This document shows, piece after piece, positions 25,237-32,493 of a stretch of DNA of 64,000 nt. The first letter of the stretch is position 1, and every line of letters begins with the position of its first letter. The notes beneath the pieces are model-generated. The model was not told the origin of the DNA, made no database searches, and worked only from the letters and a program-made list of their open reading frames with translations. The position numbers and the translations under genes were made by a program. This stretch comes from Nostocoides_A vanveenii (GTDB lineage Bacteria > Actinomycetota > Actinomycetes > Actinomycetales > Dermatophilaceae), in NCBI RefSeq assembly GCF_039531165.1, contig NZ_BAAAPN010000015.1, positions 1-64,000 of the forward strand, read 5' to 3'.

Positions 25237-26087
25237 TCCGGCCGCCGGGCGGCGACGAACGCGCGCACCGAGGCCGGGACCGGCCCGACCGACCACGGCG
25301 CTTCCACGGGTGCGCCGGCAGTGATGGTCAGGGGAACCACGCCGCACCAGACATCAACCGGTTCCGCAGGCTGGCCCGGCTCACCGGTCCGGGTCTTCAT
25401 CAGCCAGTTGTCGTCGGTGATCTCGAGCGCCAGCGCGACCGTCGCCGCGACCTGCTTGCGGGTCGACCCCCCGACCTCGGCATTTCTCCCTGGCAACAAC
25501 CGTTCGGAGAGGATGTCCAGAGTGGTTCGCCGATCGTCCATGGCGATCGTGGTGAGCCGGCCACGGACGACGGCCGAGCGATAGTTGGCCGACGACTCGA
25601 AGGTCGACTCGGCAACGACCAGTCCGTCCATGGCGGTGACGCAGAAGGCAGCCGCGGCGCCGGCGGCGACCTGGCGAAGCGTGCCAGCACCTGTCGAGCC
25701 GTGCAGGAGGATGCGGTCGCCGTCGCGGGCATAGAGCAGGGGCACGGTCCAGGGATCCGTGCCGTCGACCGTGGCGAGCGTACCGACGAGTTGACTGTCG
25801 AGGAAGTCATAGAGCTCGGCCCGCTCCGTGGCCTGCCGCTCCGCCATCCGCGTCAATCTGGTTGTCCGCGAAGCCCGTTCATGTTCCGGAGGGTTGCGGC
25901 GCAAGGCCTCGCCGACCCGAGTAGGCCGAGGCTGAAGTTGCCCCCCGCAGTTGGGACAGGCGTGCTCCGACTCGGCCGCGCAGACGGCACAAAAGGTGCA
26001 CTCGAAGGAGCAGATCCGGGCGTTCTCGGCATCCGGCGGAAGGGCCGTCCCGCAGCGTTCGCACTGGGCGCGCAGGTCCAGCATCAC
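25233..26087 (-). CDS. DUF1272 zinc-ribbon fused to a PPOX-type FMN-binding domain
   Basis: Protein of 284 residues in two parts. Residues 1-57 or so are DUF1272, with Cys pairs in CERCG, CSFECTFCAVC and CPNCGG, probably a zinc-binding module. Residues from about 80 are a pyridoxamine-phosphate-oxidase-like split barrel (YDFLDSQLVGTLATVDG, TVPLLYARDGDRILLHGS), the fold of F420- or FMN-dependent reductases and NimA-like proteins. I know DUF1272 mainly as a stand-alone protein of about 60 residues, so the fusion is notable. An ATG immediately downstream (26084) is an alternative start. Confidence 0.8.
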   Translation of the reverse strand: MMLDLRAQCERCGTALPPDAENARICSFECTFCAVCAAESEHACPNCGGQLQPRPTRVGEALRRNPPEHERASRTTRLTRMAERQATERAELYDFLDSQLVGTLATVDGTDPWTVPLLYARDGDRILLHGSTGAGTLRQVAAGAAAAFCVTAMDGLVVAESTFESSANYRSAVVRGRLTTIAMDDRRTTLDILSERLLPGRNAEVGGSTRKQVAATVALALEITDDNWLMKTRTGEPGQPAEPVDVWCGVVPLTITAGAPVEAPWSVGPVPASVRAFVAARRPE

Positions 26088-26153
26088 AAGCCGTCTCCCT
26101 CGCGTGTGTGCGGGGACCGGGCACAGTCGGTGGGCGCCATGAGCGTCATCCCA

Positions 26154-27263
26154 TCACAGGCGCGCGGACGCCGGCGAGGTCTTTCGCGTCCGCGCCGTGC
26201 GGGTGATCGTGGCCGACCCGAGCACCCGGTCCCCGTCGTAGACGACGACCGACTGGCCGGGGGCGACACCGCGGATCGCCTCCTCCGTCCGCGCGATGAG
26301 GTCCTCGCCCGCGGTCTCGACGAGAGCGGCATACGGCTCGCCGTGGGCCCGGACCTGGATCGAGCACCGGTCGTGGGGTCCTGGCGGCGGACCGCACCAG
26401 ATCGTGCGTATCGCGTGAATCTCGTTGACCCCCAACAGATCCGCCGTCCCGATAGTGACCGTCTTGGTCTCGGCGTCGATCCCGACGACATAGCGCGGCT
26501 GCCCGTCCATGGTGCCTCGGTCGAGCCCGATGCCCTTGCGTTGGCCGATGGTGAACCCGAAAGTGCCCTCGTGCCCACCGACCACCCGGCCGTCCGTGTC
26601 GACGATGGACCCGGGCCGAGCGCCCAGTTTCTTGCCGAGGAAGCCGCGGGTGTCACCGTCGGGGATGAAGCAGATGTCATAGGAGTCGGGCTTCTTGGCG
26701 ATGAAGAAGCCGCGGCGAGCCGCCTCCTCGCGCACCTGCGCTTTGGTGGTGTCGCCGAGCGGGAAGAAGGCGCGAGCGAGCTGATCCGAGGTCAGCACCC
26801 CAAGGACATACGACTGGTCTTTGGCCGCATCGACCGCACGATGCAGCGCGCTTCCGCCCGGTCCGTCGACGATGCGCGCGTAGTGACCGGTCGCGACGGC
26901 GTCGAAGCCGAGAGCGAGCGCCTTGTCCAAGAGCGCCGAGAATTTGATCTTCTCGTTGCACCGCAGGCAGGGGTTGGGGGTGCGGCCGGCCGCGTACTCG
27001 GCGACGAAGTCGTCCACGACATCGTGCTGGAAGCGATCCGCCAGATCCCAGACATAGAACGGTATGCCGAGCCGGTCGGCCACGCGGCGGGCATCACCCG
27101 CATCCTCCAGGGTGCAACAGCCACGTGCCGACTCACGCAGGGTCGCGGCGCTGCGCGACAGCGCGAGATGGACGCCGACGACATCATGGCCGGCATCGAT
27201 CATTCGGGCCGCAGCGACCGCTGAATCCACGCCGCCGCTCATCGCCGCGACGACGCGCATCAC
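26154..27263 (-). CDS. mnmA: tRNA-specific 2-thiouridylase MnmA
   Basis: Enzyme of 369 residues that thiolates U34 of tRNA(Lys/Glu/Gln) using ATP and sulfur from the cysteine desulfurase. The PP-loop AMSGGVDSAVAAA is at 7-19. Catalytic Cys102 (LRCNEKIKF) and persulfide Cys198 (SYDICFIPDGDT) align with E. coli Cys102 and Cys199. The tRNA-binding TGHYAR motif is present. The start overlaps the stop of the cysteine desulfurase gene by four bases, coupling sulfur donor and acceptor. The tail after about residue 355 is short and basic. Confidence 0.96.
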   Translation of the reverse strand: MMRVVAAMSGGVDSAVAAARMIDAGHDVVGVHLALSRSAATLRESARGCCTLEDAGDARRVADRLGIPFYVWDLADRFQHDVVDDFVAEYAAGRTPNPCLRCNEKIKFSALLDKALALGFDAVATGHYARIVDGPGGSALHRAVDAAKDQSYVLGVLTSDQLARAFFPLGDTTKAQVREEAARRGFFIAKKPDSYDICFIPDGDTRGFLGKKLGARPGSIVDTDGRVVGGHEGTFGFTIGQRKGIGLDRGTMDGQPRYVVGIDAETKTVTIGTADLLGVNEIHAIRTIWCGPPPGPHDRCSIQVRAHGEPYAALVETAGEDLIARTEEAIRGVAPGQSVVVYDGDRVLGSATITRTARTRKTSPASARL

Positions 27264-28444
27264 GCCGCACCCCGCGCGCGGCGGGCGCGCTCCACCGCGG
27301 CGGGGAGCGCCGCGATAACCGCATCCACGTCGGATTGCGTGGACGTATGCCCGAGGCTGAGCCGCAGCGCTCCGCGCGCCTCCTCGTCGGGGATCCCGAG
27401 CGCGAGCACGACATGGCTCGCCCGCGGAACTCCGGCGGAGCAGGCCGAGCCGGTCGCGCAGGCGATGTCGGCGGCGTCGAGCAGAAAGAGCAGCGAGTCC
27501 CCATCGGCGCCCGGCACGCGCAGGTGCACATTGCCGGGCAGCCGGTCATCGGCGTTCCCCGGGGTCCACGCACCGGTGAGATGCAGATCGAGTCCGAGCG
27601 CCAGGGCACGCTCGATCAGGTTGTCCCGCAACGCGATCTGGCGCTGGGACTCCTGGGCGAGCCCGGCCACGGATTCGTCGATCGCCACGGCGAGGGCGGC
27701 GATGGCCGGCACATCCAGGGTGCCCGAACGCACCTGCCGCTCCTGGCCGCCGCCGTGCAGCAACGGCACCAGCCGCGCGTCGCGACGGGCGAGCAGGGCA
27801 CCGATCCCGACCGGGCCGCCGAGCTTGTGGCCGGTGAGCGTGAGCAGGTCGAGGCCGCTGGCAGCGAAGTCGACGCGGATGTGGCCCACGGCCTGGACGG
27901 CGTCGCTGTGCATCGGGATGCCGTGCTCGCGCGCGATCGCGGCCAGCGCTGGGATCGGGGCGATCGTCCCGATCTCGTTGTTGGCCCACATGATGCTGAT
28001 GAGGGCGACATCGCCGGGGTCGGGGCCGAGCGCCTCGGCCAGGGCATCGGGTGTGATCAGCCCGTCGGGCGCCGGCTCGACGAAGGTGACTTCGGCGCCC
28101 TCCTGGCCCAGGAGGTACTCGACCGGGTCGAGCACGGCGTGGTGCTCGATACCGCCGACCACGAGCCGGCGGCGAGCGGGCAATGCCGCGTGGCGGGCGG
28201 CATACGTGCCCTTGACGGCGAGATTGTCGGCCTCGGTGCCGCCGGAGGTGAAGATGACTTCGCTGGGCAGCGCGCCGACCGCCGCGGCGATCCGCTCACG
28301 GGATTCCTCGACGACCCGGCGCGCCTCCCGCCCCAGCGAGTGGATGGCGGAGGCGTTGCCGGTGTGCTCCAACTGCTCGATCATCGCGGCCCGCGCGGCG
28401 GGCAGCATCGGCGTGGTCGCCGCGTGGTCGAGGTAGACAGTCAC
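27260..28444 (-). CDS. Cysteine desulfurase (IscS/NifS-like)
   Basis: PLP enzyme of 394 residues that takes sulfur from cysteine for tRNA thiolation and Fe-S clusters. His101/His102 (GGIEHHAVLDP), the PLP Lys207 (LTGHKLGG) and the persulfide Cys335 (TGSACSAG) are in place. It is adjacent to and overlapping with mnmA, so its likely partner is MnmA, as with the actinobacterial IscS homologue at this locus. No iscU or iscR gene is nearby. The first ATG (MTVYLDHAATTP) is the natural start. Confidence 0.95.
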   Translation of the reverse strand: MTVYLDHAATTPMLPAARAAMIEQLEHTGNASAIHSLGREARRVVEESRERIAAAVGALPSEVIFTSGGTEADNLAVKGTYAARHAALPARRRLVVGGIEHHAVLDPVEYLLGQEGAEVTFVEPAPDGLITPDALAEALGPDPGDVALISIMWANNEIGTIAPIPALAAIAREHGIPMHSDAVQAVGHIRVDFAASGLDLLTLTGHKLGGPVGIGALLARRDARLVPLLHGGGQERQVRSGTLDVPAIAALAVAIDESVAGLAQESQRQIALRDNLIERALALGLDLHLTGAWTPGNADDRLPGNVHLRVPGADGDSLLFLLDAADIACATGSACSAGVPRASHVVLALGIPDEEARGALRLSLGHTSTQSDVDAVIAALPAAVERARRARGAA

Positions 28445-28485
28445 CGACGGATTCTATTTCGTTGCGCCGGGGCCGGCGTCCGACC

Positions 28486-28835
28486 TCAGTTGCCCAGGCG
28501 GCCCAGCGCAGTGGCGATGGGCATCAGGACGATGAGGGGGAACAGGGGGCAACGGCGCGATCACGTCCCTGGACTCGGCCGCTGACCGGTTCGCGAGGAA
28601 GGGATCGCCAACTGGTGTGCGCGAGCAGACCCGGGCCCAGAAGCTGGACCGCGATGAAGGCAAGGATCGTCGCGGGCCGGGGTGTGGGGAACAGCGGGGA
28701 TGGGAAGGCCCAGGCGAGGACGAGGGTGAGCAGGATCGTAGGACCGAGCGCCCACACGGCGGCCCGGCCGGACAGGCCACGACGACGCAGTCCGGGAAGC
28801 ACGAGAATGACGGCGGCCAACTGCGACAAGCCCAT
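28486..28835 (-). pseudogene. Small membrane protein, frameshifted
   Basis: The ATG at 28835 opens a frame with MGLSQLAAVILVLPGLRR, a hydrophobic segment TILLTLVLAWAF and a third segment ILAFIAVQLLGPGLL. It then loses its hydrophobic pattern near 28600. A different frame restores a membrane-like C-terminus, LFPLIVLMPIATALGRLGN, ending at 28486. The start overlaps the stop of the PadR remnant (TAATG). Such PadR-membrane protein pairs are common; here both members look decayed. A sequencing error is an alternative. Confidence 0.55.
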
Positions 28836-29066
28836 TATGACCTGGCTCCTTCGTGTGCGCCCGAGCTGTCATGGGAGAACAGCCGGGTGGTGAGGTCGGT
28901 GAACTGCTGCCGGTCGGCGCTACGGGTCGCAAGTGACTGCGGCCTTCCGCACTGAGTTCGTAGAACTTGCGCCCCGGTCCGCCGTCGCCAGGCGTCCAGT
29001 GCGTGGTGACCATCTGGGCGGCTTCGAGACGGCCGAGGATGGGATAGAGCGTCGCCTTGCGACACG
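28835..29066 (-). pseudogene. PadR-family regulator remnant
   Basis: A minus-strand frame reads ATLYPILGRLEAAQMVTTHW, then GGPGRKFYELSAEGR, the wing region of PadR winged-helix repressors. The N-terminal half of the helix-turn-helix is missing because the frame runs into the etfA terminator. The C-terminal tail (RSADRQQFTDLTTRLFSHD) is in another frame. It is therefore truncated and frameshifted. Confidence 0.7.
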
Positions 29067-29067
29067 A

Positions 29068-29106
29068 CGCAGCCCCCGCCGTCCGGTACGGACGGCGGGG
29101 GCTGCG
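29068..29106. terminator. Strong hairpin terminator of etfA
   Basis: A perfect 18-bp stem (CGCAGCCCCCGCCGTCCG and its complement) with a GTA loop lies 15 bases after the etfA stop codon on the minus strand. It is the clearest terminator hairpin in the window. There is no U tract, which is common for actinobacterial terminators. Confidence 0.85.
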
Positions 29107-29120
29107 GAGCGCCGGTCGGG

Positions 29121-30080
29121 TCAGGCCTTGCTGGCCTGGATCTTCTCGGTCGCGGCGGGGAGCACGGTGAACAGGTCACCGACCACGCCGAAGTCGACGA
29201 GTTCGAAGATCGGGGCCTCTGGGTCCTTGTTGACCGCGACGATGGTCTTCGAGGTCTGCATGCCGGCACGGTGCTGGATGGCGCCGGAGATGCCAGCCGC
29301 AACATAGAGCTGCGGGCTGACCTGCTTGCCCGTCTGGCCGATCTGCGAGGTGTGCGGGTACCAACCCGCGTCCACGGCGGCACGCGATGCACCGACCGCA
29401 GCGCCGAGCGAGTCGGCGAAGGCCTCGACGGCCGAGAAGTCACCGCCGGTGCCGCGACCACCGGCGACGACGATGGCGGCCTCGGTCAACTCGGGACGAC
29501 CCGTCGACTGCTTCTCCTTGGCCTCGGTGATCTGCGCGCCCTTCGCGGACTCGGGGATCGTGAGGTTGACGGGGACGACCTGGCCGGCAGCCGCGTTCTC
29601 CTGCGGCGCAGCGGAGTTGGGCTTGACGCAGATGATCGGGGTCCCCTTGGTCACCTTCGCCTTGACCGTGTAGGAGCCGGCGAAGACCGACTGCGTGGTC
29701 TCGATGGCGCCGCCATCGGCCGGCTGGACGTCGATGGCGTCGGTGATCAGGCCGGAGTCGGTCTTGATCGCCACGCGGGCGCCGATCTCCTTGCCGGCCG
29801 GGTTCGCCGGGATCAAGATCGCGGCGGGCTTGAGCTTCTTGGCCAACGCGGCGATGAATTCCGCTTGCGGCGCAACGAGATAGCCCGTGACATCGGCGCT
29901 GTCGAGGGCGTAGACGCGCTTGGCGCCGTACTTCGCCAGCGTTGCCTGGGCGTCGGCGGCGCCCGGTCCGAGGTAGATCGCGGATGGCTCGCCGAGCCGG
30001 GCGGCGATCGTCAGCAGTTCATTGGTGGTCTTGCGGACCTGCCCATTGGCGTGGTCCACGAGCACGAAGATCTCGGCCAT
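29121..30080 (-). CDS. etfA: Electron transfer flavoprotein subunit alpha (copy 1)
   Basis: FAD-binding subunit of ETF, 319 residues, which accepts electrons from acyl-CoA dehydrogenases. The C-terminal FAD domain shows VVAGGRGTGG, the signature SQIGQTGKQVSPQLYVAAG, then SGAIQHRAGMQ and VAVNKDPEAPIF. It lies 34 bases downstream of etfB and ends at a strong hairpin. Gene order and position near the cysteine desulfurase match fixB in other Actinobacteria, so this is probably the housekeeping beta-oxidation ETF. A diverged second copy lies at 59780-60742. Confidence 0.96.
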   Translation of the reverse strand: MAEIFVLVDHANGQVRKTTNELLTIAARLGEPSAIYLGPGAADAQATLAKYGAKRVYALDSADVTGYLVAPQAEFIAALAKKLKPAAILIPANPAGKEIGARVAIKTDSGLITDAIDVQPADGGAIETTQSVFAGSYTVKAKVTKGTPIICVKPNSAAPQENAAAGQVVPVNLTIPESAKGAQITEAKEKQSTGRPELTEAAIVVAGGRGTGGDFSAVEAFADSLGAAVGASRAAVDAGWYPHTSQIGQTGKQVSPQLYVAAGISGAIQHRAGMQTSKTIVAVNKDPEAPIFELVDFGVVGDLFTVLPAATEKIQASKA

Positions 30081-30114
30081 GAGTGTGTGTTCCTAATCCT
30101 TCTCGTGTCGTGGG

Positions 30115-30897
30115 TCAGATGAACTTGCCGGCGGCCAGGAAGGCGGCGAGCTGCTCGCCACCGTCACCCTCGTCGGTGACGATCTGTCCCTGCGCCCGCG
30201 GCGGGCGCTTGGTCACCGAGATCACCTCGGTATAGGCGTTGGCGAGGCCGACCTGGGAGGCGTCGATGCCGAGATCGGCCAGACTCCACGTCTCGACCGG
30301 CTTCTTCTTCGCGGCCATGATTCCTTTGAAGGAGGGATAGCGGGGCTCGTTGATCTGGTCGGTCACCGAGACCAGCGCCGGCAGCGTGCCGACGATGGTC
30401 TCGCTGGCGGCGTCGCCGTCGCGGCGGGCAGTGACGGTCTTGCCGTCGATCGACACCGCGGCAGAAAAGGTGATTTGCGGCAACGAAAGTCGCTCGGCAA
30501 CCATGGCGGGGACGACGCCCATCGAGCCATCCGTTGAGGACATTCCCGTCAAGACGATGTCGGTCTCGCCGATCTTGGTGATCGCCTCGGCCAGGATCAG
30601 CGAGGTCCCCCACGCATCCGAGCCCTTGATCGCGTCGTCGCTGACGTGCACGCCCTTGTCGGCACCCATCTGCAGGGCCTTCTTGACCGCGTCCGCCGCC
30701 TGCGCGGGGCCGATCGTCAAGACGGTCACCTCGCCGCCAGCCGCCTCGGCGATCTTCAGGGCCTCTTCGACGGCATACTCATCGAGCTCCGAGAGCAGCC
30801 CGTCGACGCTTTGGCGATCCGTCGTCAGATCCGATTCGTTGAAGCCGCGGTCGGCCTGAGCGTCAGGCACGTGCTTCACACAAACGACGATGTTCAT
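30115..30897 (-). CDS. etfB: Electron transfer flavoprotein subunit beta (copy 1)
   Basis: AMP-binding beta subunit of ETF, 260 residues (MNIVVCVKHVPD start, ALQMGADKGVHVSDD, TGMSSTDGSMGVVPAMVAE). It pairs with the downstream EtfA to pass electrons from flavin dehydrogenases to the respiratory chain. The C-terminal EVISVTKRPPRAQGQIVTD region is the arm that contacts EtfA. Upstream, 200 bases separate it from the enoyl-CoA hydratase gene, so it may have its own promoter. A small hairpin GCGCCT/AGGCGC lies in that gap at 30924-30940. Confidence 0.95.
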   Translation of the reverse strand: MNIVVCVKHVPDAQADRGFNESDLTTDRQSVDGLLSELDEYAVEEALKIAEAAGGEVTVLTIGPAQAADAVKKALQMGADKGVHVSDDAIKGSDAWGTSLILAEAITKIGETDIVLTGMSSTDGSMGVVPAMVAERLSLPQITFSAAVSIDGKTVTARRDGDAASETIVGTLPALVSVTDQINEPRYPSFKGIMAAKKKPVETWSLADLGIDASQVGLANAYTEVISVTKRPPRAQGQIVTDEGDGGEQLAAFLAAGKFI

Positions 30898-31097
30898 CGT
30901 TGGCTAGTCCTGTTCGTTGGTGGGCGCCTCTGACAGGCGCTGGTACGTCCGCTCAGTCTCTCAGCCCCATCGGAACCGGACGCGCGAGATTCGGCGTGAT
31001 TGCCCTCACCCATGGCGGCTTCGCCCCACGCCCCGGTCCTGCACCGAGCCGCGTTCCCGCGTCTCAGTTTTTCCGCCCCTACGTCTGGCGCTTCCGC

Positions 31098-31877
31098 TCA
31101 CGACCCGGTGAAGGTCGCCTTGCCGGGGCCGTTCTCGACGAAGGAGGTCATGCCGGCCAGCCGGTCGTCGGTGGCGAACAGGGCCGAGAAGGCCATCCGT
31201 TCGATCTCCAGCCCGGTCTGCAGGTCGACGTCGAGACCCTTGTCGATCGCTTCCTTGGCCGCCTTGATCGCCAGCGCGGGGCCGCCGACGAAACGCGACA
31301 TCCGTTCGCGCGCAACGGCATACACCTGGTCCGCGGGAGCGAGCTCGTCCACCAGACCGATCGCCAACGCCTCGGCCGCCTTGACGAATCGGCCGGTGAA
31401 GATCAGCTCCTTCGCCCGCGCGGGACCGACCAGGCGGGCCAGGCGCTGGGTGCCACCGGCCCCCGGGATGATCCCGAGCCCGATCTCGGGCTGCCCGAGG
31501 GTCGCGTTGTCCGCGGCGATCCGGAAGTCGCACGCGAGCGCGACCTCACAACCGCCACCGAGCGCGTAGCCGGTGATGGCCGCGACGGTCGGCTTAGGGA
31601 TCGCCGCCAGCGCGCGCGTGAAGTCCTGCAGGCCGGCGGAGGCGGTGACCATGTCGCCATACGTCATGGTCGCCATCTGCTTGATGTCGGCCCCGGCGGC
31701 GAAGACCTTCTCGCCGCCATAGACGATGACAGCGGCCACCGTCGGGTCGACACTCACCGCCCGGGAGGCGTCGATGAACTCTCCCTGCACCTGCAGGTTG
31801 AGGGCATTCATCGGGGGCCGGTCGAGACGGATGGTGGCGATGCCCGAGTCGACGTCGACGCTGAGGAACTCACTCAT
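31098..31877 (-). CDS. Enoyl-CoA hydratase (crotonase family)
   Basis: Beta-oxidation enzyme of 259 residues hydrating trans-2-enoyl-CoA. Both catalytic glutamates are present: Glu111 (LGGGCEVALACD) and Glu131 (GQPEIGLGIIPGAGG). The oxyanion-hole loops AAGADIKQM and YALGGG are intact. The length is typical. It follows the YbjN gene by seven bases and is likely co-transcribed with it. Function with the ETF genes in fatty-acid breakdown is inferred from proximity. Confidence 0.94.
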   Translation of the reverse strand: MSEFLSVDVDSGIATIRLDRPPMNALNLQVQGEFIDASRAVSVDPTVAAVIVYGGEKVFAAGADIKQMATMTYGDMVTASAGLQDFTRALAAIPKPTVAAITGYALGGGCEVALACDFRIAADNATLGQPEIGLGIIPGAGGTQRLARLVGPARAKELIFTGRFVKAAEALAIGLVDELAPADQVYAVARERMSRFVGGPALAIKAAKEAIDKGLDVDLQTGLEIERMAFSALFATDDRLAGMTSFVENGPGKATFTGS

Positions 31878-31884
31878 GGCGGGC

Positions 31885-32460
31885 TCAGTTGCCGTTCAGG
31901 CCGAAGGCGGCGCCAGGCGCGCCGTCAGCCCGCGCAGCATCGGCGTCCGACTGAGCAGCGGCCTGGGCCTGCGCCTGCTGCATGATGTCGTCCATCCCTT
32001 CCTCGCCGATGGCGCGCTGGTGCCACAGGCTGACTCCGTGGAGCACGAGCGGGATGGTCACCATCAACAGGCTGCGCAGGTCCGCTCCCTGCGGCAGCAG
32101 GTGCTCGGAGGTCACCAGGAGGGTGTCCTCGGCGATCGCGGTCTTGATCATGTTGAAGGCGATGTTGACGTCATTGCACGCCTCCAGGCGCTCGCCGCGG
32201 TCCTCCGGGACCGGCTCGGCGAGGCGCCACTGGCCGAAGAGCCGCACGACCTGGGCGTCCTCGTCGGAGGCGCGGATGAAGAGTTGCTGGTCCTGGAAGA
32301 GGAAGGTGATGTCCCCGTCGTCATCGACTGTGGGCTGCAACTCCAGGCTGGTCAGGGCCTCGATCAGGCGGTCGCGCAAGGAGGCCTCGGCCGGCGGGGC
32401 GTCGGATGCAGCGGGCGCTCCGAAGCCGGGCAGATTGGGCAGGGCGGTGGGATCGGTCAT
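31885..32460 (-). CDS. YbjN-domain protein
   Basis: Protein of 191 residues with a YbjN/type III secretion chaperone-like fold (LRDRLIEALTSLELQPTVDDD, ITFLFQDQQLFIRAS, ERLEACNDVNIAFNMIKTAI). It has a long low-complexity, Gln/Ala/Asp-rich C-terminal tail. No catalytic residues or signal peptide are seen. YbjN proteins are linked to regulation of motility and stress in enterobacteria; the actinobacterial role is unknown. It is divergent from glgX, with only 33 bases between the two start codons. Confidence 0.75.
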   Translation of the reverse strand: MTDPTALPNLPGFGAPAASDAPPAEASLRDRLIEALTSLELQPTVDDDGDITFLFQDQQLFIRASDEDAQVVRLFGQWRLAEPVPEDRGERLEACNDVNIAFNMIKTAIAEDTLLVTSEHLLPQGADLRSLLMVTIPLVLHGVSLWHQRAIGEEGMDDIMQQAQAQAAAQSDADAARADGAPGAAFGLNGN

Positions 32461-32480
32461 TGCACCAACGTACTAGTCCT

Positions 32481-32486
32481 TAGGCT
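32481..32486 (+). promoter_or_regulatory. -10 element of glgX, leaderless type
   Basis: TAGGCT stands seven bases before the glgX ATG with no ribosome-binding site. The same TAGGCT and spacing precede lipA. It probably drives the whole glg operon as a leaderless transcript. Confidence 0.55.
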
Positions 32487-32493
32487 AGGGGCC

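Noticed and set aside
31726..32493. Upstream extension of the glgX frame
   Set aside because: It is antisense to the YbjN and enoyl-CoA hydratase genes and would add about 256 residues not found in GlgX proteins.
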